A DNA stretch of 24,298 bases from an uncultured Collinsella sp. (GTDB lineage: Bacteria > Actinomycetota > Coriobacteriia > Coriobacteriales > Coriobacteriaceae), in contig CABUNB010000037.1 of the NCBI GenBank assembly GCA_902492755.1, forward strand, positions 1 to 24,298, given 5' to 3'. The position numbers and the translations under genes were made by a program. Positions within the stretch are counted from its first letter, which is position 1. Every line of letters starts with the position of its first letter. This document shows positions 22,337 to 24,298 of the stretch, piece after piece. The notes below the pieces were generated by a model. The model was not told the origin of the DNA and made no database searches. It saw only the letters and a list, made by a program, of their open reading frames with translations.

Positions 22337-24007
22337 CTAAACCTCCATGACGACCGGGATGATCATCGGACGGGTACGCGTACGGCTCCAAATGAAGTTG
22401 GAGAGCGAATCGCGCACGGCCTTGCGAATGGCATCGGAGCCGCTGCTGGTAAAGCTGAACTTGCCCTTCTCGATCGTCTTCATAATGGATGCGGAGGCAT
22501 CCTCGGAGAACTGGTCGTCGATGGCAAACGAGACGCCGCGACCCGAGAACTCGATAGCCTCGATCTTCTTGTGCTTGAGCGAGACGATAGCAACGGCCGT
22601 GACCATACCGTCATTGGCGAGCTTCTGGCGATCGCGCAGGACGATGGGGTCGGTATCGCCGATGCGCAGACCGTCGACGTAGACGACGCCGGACTCGACG
22701 GGCGTGCCGCGCTTGACGATACCACCGCGCATCTCGAGCGTGTCGCCGTTATCGAGGATAAAGATATGATCGTCCTTGATGCCCATCTTGCGGGCCAGCT
22801 GGGCATGGGCGCGCAGATGCACGGCCTCACCGTGAACCGGCATAAAGTACGTGGGCTTGGCCATGGCCATCAGGAGCTTGAGCTCCTCCTGGCTACCGTG
22901 ACCCGAGACGTGGACGAGAGCGCGGTTCTTATCCCACACGTCGCAGCCGAGCTTGGCCAGGCTGTTGACGACCTGCTGGACGGCCTTCTCGTTGCCAGGA
23001 ACGGGAGTTGCCGAGAGGATAACGGTATCGCCCTCGTGAATGGAGAGCGTCTTGTGCTCGCCATTGGCCATGCGGGACAGAGCCGACAGCGGCTCGCCCT
23101 GCGAACCAGTGCACATGACGACGATCTTGTCGTCAGGCAGGTTATCGATATCGAAGGCATCGATGATATCGGCATCATCGATGTTGAGATAACCGAGCTC
23201 GCGCGCCACGCGGGTGTTCGTGAGCATGGAGCGACCGGTCACAACGACCTTACGGCCGCACTTGCGGGCGGCATCGCAGATCTGCTGCAAACGATGGATG
23301 TGGCTCGAGAACGACGCGACGAACACGCGACCCGGGGCGTTCTTGATGGCGTGCAGCAGGTTGGGACCAACCTCGGCCTCGGACTTGGTAAAGCCGGGAA
23401 CCGTGGCGTTGGTAGAGTCGGAAAGCAGCAGGTCGATGCCCTGCTTGGCAAAGCGGCTGATAGCGGCATAGTCGGGCGTGACGCCGTCGATGGGCGTCTG
23501 GTCAAGCTTAAAGTCACCCGTGTGCATAACGGTGCCCTGATTGGTGCGGATGAACACGCCCAGAGCGCCGGGGATGGAGTGCGTCATCGAGAAGAAGTCG
23601 AGCGAGATGCCGCCGAGGTTGACATGGCTGCCGCCCTTGACCTCGCGGAACTTGGGTGCGCGGATGCGGAACTCAGAAAGCTTGCCCTCGATAAAGCCAA
23701 GCGTCAGCTTGCTCGAGAAGATGGGCACCTTATTGTTGAGGTCCTGCAGCAGATACGGAAGCGAACCGGTGTGGTCCTCGTGGCCGTGGGTGACGACGAT
23801 ACCGCGGAGCTTCTCCTCGTTCTCTAGAACATAGGTGTAGTCGGGAAGCACCAGGTCGATACCGGGCTGGGAGTCATCGGGGAACATGAGGCCGGCGTCG
23901 ACGAGCACCATGTCGTCGCCGCACTCGAAGACCGTCATGTTCTTGCCGATGCCATCAAGGCCGCCGAGCGGGATGATCTTCAAGGGAGATGATTTTTTAG
24001 CTGCCAT
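22337..24007 (-). CDS. rnj: Ribonuclease J
   Basis: Metallo-beta-lactamase / beta-CASP nuclease with 5'-exonuclease and endonuclease activity in mRNA decay and rRNA maturation. The 556-residue protein has the zinc-site motif HGHEDH at 74-79, further metal ligands near H143 and D165 (HTGDF), SDSTNA near 196-201, and the C-terminal catalytic SGHGSQEEL typical of RNase J. The ATG at 24007 is the only good start, although the nearest ribosome site (AAAGGA) is about 14 nt away. It is followed immediately by ftsK. With RNase Y in the same window, both main decay nucleases of this bacterium are probably encoded here; a second RNase J elsewhere cannot be excluded. Confidence 0.97.
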   Translation of the reverse strand: MAAKKSSPLKIIPLGGLDGIGKNMTVFECGDDMVLVDAGLMFPDDSQPGIDLVLPDYTYVLENEEKLRGIVVTHGHEDHTGSLPYLLQDLNNKVPIFSSKLTLGFIEGKLSEFRIRAPKFREVKGGSHVNLGGISLDFFSMTHSIPGALGVFIRTNQGTVMHTGDFKLDQTPIDGVTPDYAAISRFAKQGIDLLLSDSTNATVPGFTKSEAEVGPNLLHAIKNAPGRVFVASFSSHIHRLQQICDAARKCGRKVVVTGRSMLTNTRVARELGYLNIDDADIIDAFDIDNLPDDKIVVMCTGSQGEPLSALSRMANGEHKTLSIHEGDTVILSATPVPGNEKAVQQVVNSLAKLGCDVWDKNRALVHVSGHGSQEELKLLMAMAKPTYFMPVHGEAVHLRAHAQLARKMGIKDDHIFILDNGDTLEMRGGIVKRGTPVESGVVYVDGLRIGDTDPIVLRDRQKLANDGMVTAVAIVSLKHKKIEAIEFSGRGVSFAIDDQFSEDASASIMKTIEKGKFSFTSSGSDAIRKAVRDSLSNFIWSRTRTRPMIIPVVMEV

Positions 24008-24252
24008 AGGTTAGTGTGGTTTCCTTTCTTCGAAACGGGTCTGAAACAACCGACGGGGCGCTTCTGGCAAACCGACCGCCGGGAACGTACAAACATGCAT
24101 CGCAGAGTCGATGCAGTAACCACAGTATGATACCCATTTGCACAACAACAGACCACCCATGCATCAAAGCCCCATCTGAACCGGTCTATCCCGCCGGTTT
24201 CCCGTGGGGCGGGCACTGGTGAAGTTTCCTGCTCTACAGTCCCGCTCACGAC
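24008..24252 (-). promoter_or_regulatory. Upstream region of rnj
   Basis: No gene is supported in this stretch. A small perfect palindrome (TGCATCG-ACTCTG-CGATGCA in minus-strand reading, 24096-24115) could fold in the rnj leader. TATCAT (24132 to 24127) and CATACT (24129 to 24124) are possible -10 elements, but no matching -35 is convincing. Confidence 0.3.
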
Positions 24253-24275
24253 GGAGGCCACATTAAGTGGCCTCC
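24253..24275. terminator. Hairpin upstream of rnj, possible terminator of the preceding gene
   Basis: GGAGGCCAC at 24253-24261 and its perfect complement at 24267-24275 enclose a 5-nt loop. T-tracts are weak on both strands. It probably ends the transcript of a gene lying beyond the right edge of the window; in Bacillus that neighbour is dapA, but nothing of it is visible here. Confidence 0.5.
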
Positions 24276-24298
24276 TGTTCGTGCGGAACTCGCGATAA

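Noticed and set aside
22136..23827. A 563-codon open plus-strand frame opposite rnj and the ftsK start
   Set aside because: Shadow of conserved minus-strand genes; the translation matches no family.

Overview
The window looks like a chromosomal housekeeping segment of a high-GC actinobacterium, most likely class Coriobacteriia and close to Collinsella. That assignment is inferred from protein character and gene order; no database was searched. Two conserved gene orders meet here. One is lexA, divergent LysM protein, nrdR, which matches the arrangement known from mycobacteria and corynebacteria (lexA / Rv2719c or divS / nrdR). The other is a long minus-strand series, rnj-ftsK-rodZ-like-yajQ-rimO-pgsA-cinA(C-terminal)-recA-recX-rny-GHKL ATPase-spoVS-miaB-miaA-hflX, which recalls the Bacillus region rnjB...spoIIIE...ymfM-pgsA-cinA-recA...rny...spoVS...miaB, although nothing else here suggests sporulation.

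Left part (1-5927): trxB (minus) and a UgtP/MGDG-synthase-like glycosyltransferase (plus) diverge. The glycosyltransferase converges on the LysM-nrdR-dut run (minus). Between these convergent ends lies a gene-free 529-bp interval packed with palindromic repeats: two full copies of one element in opposite orientation, two half copies, and an unrelated 24-bp hairpin. LysM and lexA are divergent and share a control region with three LexA boxes. lexA overlaps a DUF1624-type membrane protein gene by one base.

Right part (5912-24007, all minus): reading in the direction of transcription, the first block is RNase J, FtsK, a RodZ-like protein, YajQ, RimO, PgsA and a stand-alone CinA C-terminal amidase, closed by a 10-bp hairpin with a UUCG loop. 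The second block is recA-recX, with a near-consensus promoter that carries a LexA box in its spacer and a helically phased repeat array upstream. The third block starts from a TTGACA promoter with a leader of about 160 nt: RNase Y, an orphan GHKL ATPase, SpoVS, MiaB, MiaA and HflX. Many junctions are tightly coupled (TAATG or TGATG overlaps).

Functionally the window combines the SOS response (LexA, RecA, RecX, a probable division inhibitor), nucleotide supply (NrdR, Dut), RNA decay (RNases J and Y), tRNA and ribosome modification (MiaA, MiaB, RimO, HflX), and envelope or division functions (FtsK, RodZ-like, PgsA, glycosyltransferase). No tRNA, rRNA, CRISPR array, transposase or prophage gene was seen. 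The most unusual material is the palindrome cluster at 2507-2985, the phased array upstream of recA, and the uncharacterised ATPase between rny and spoVS.
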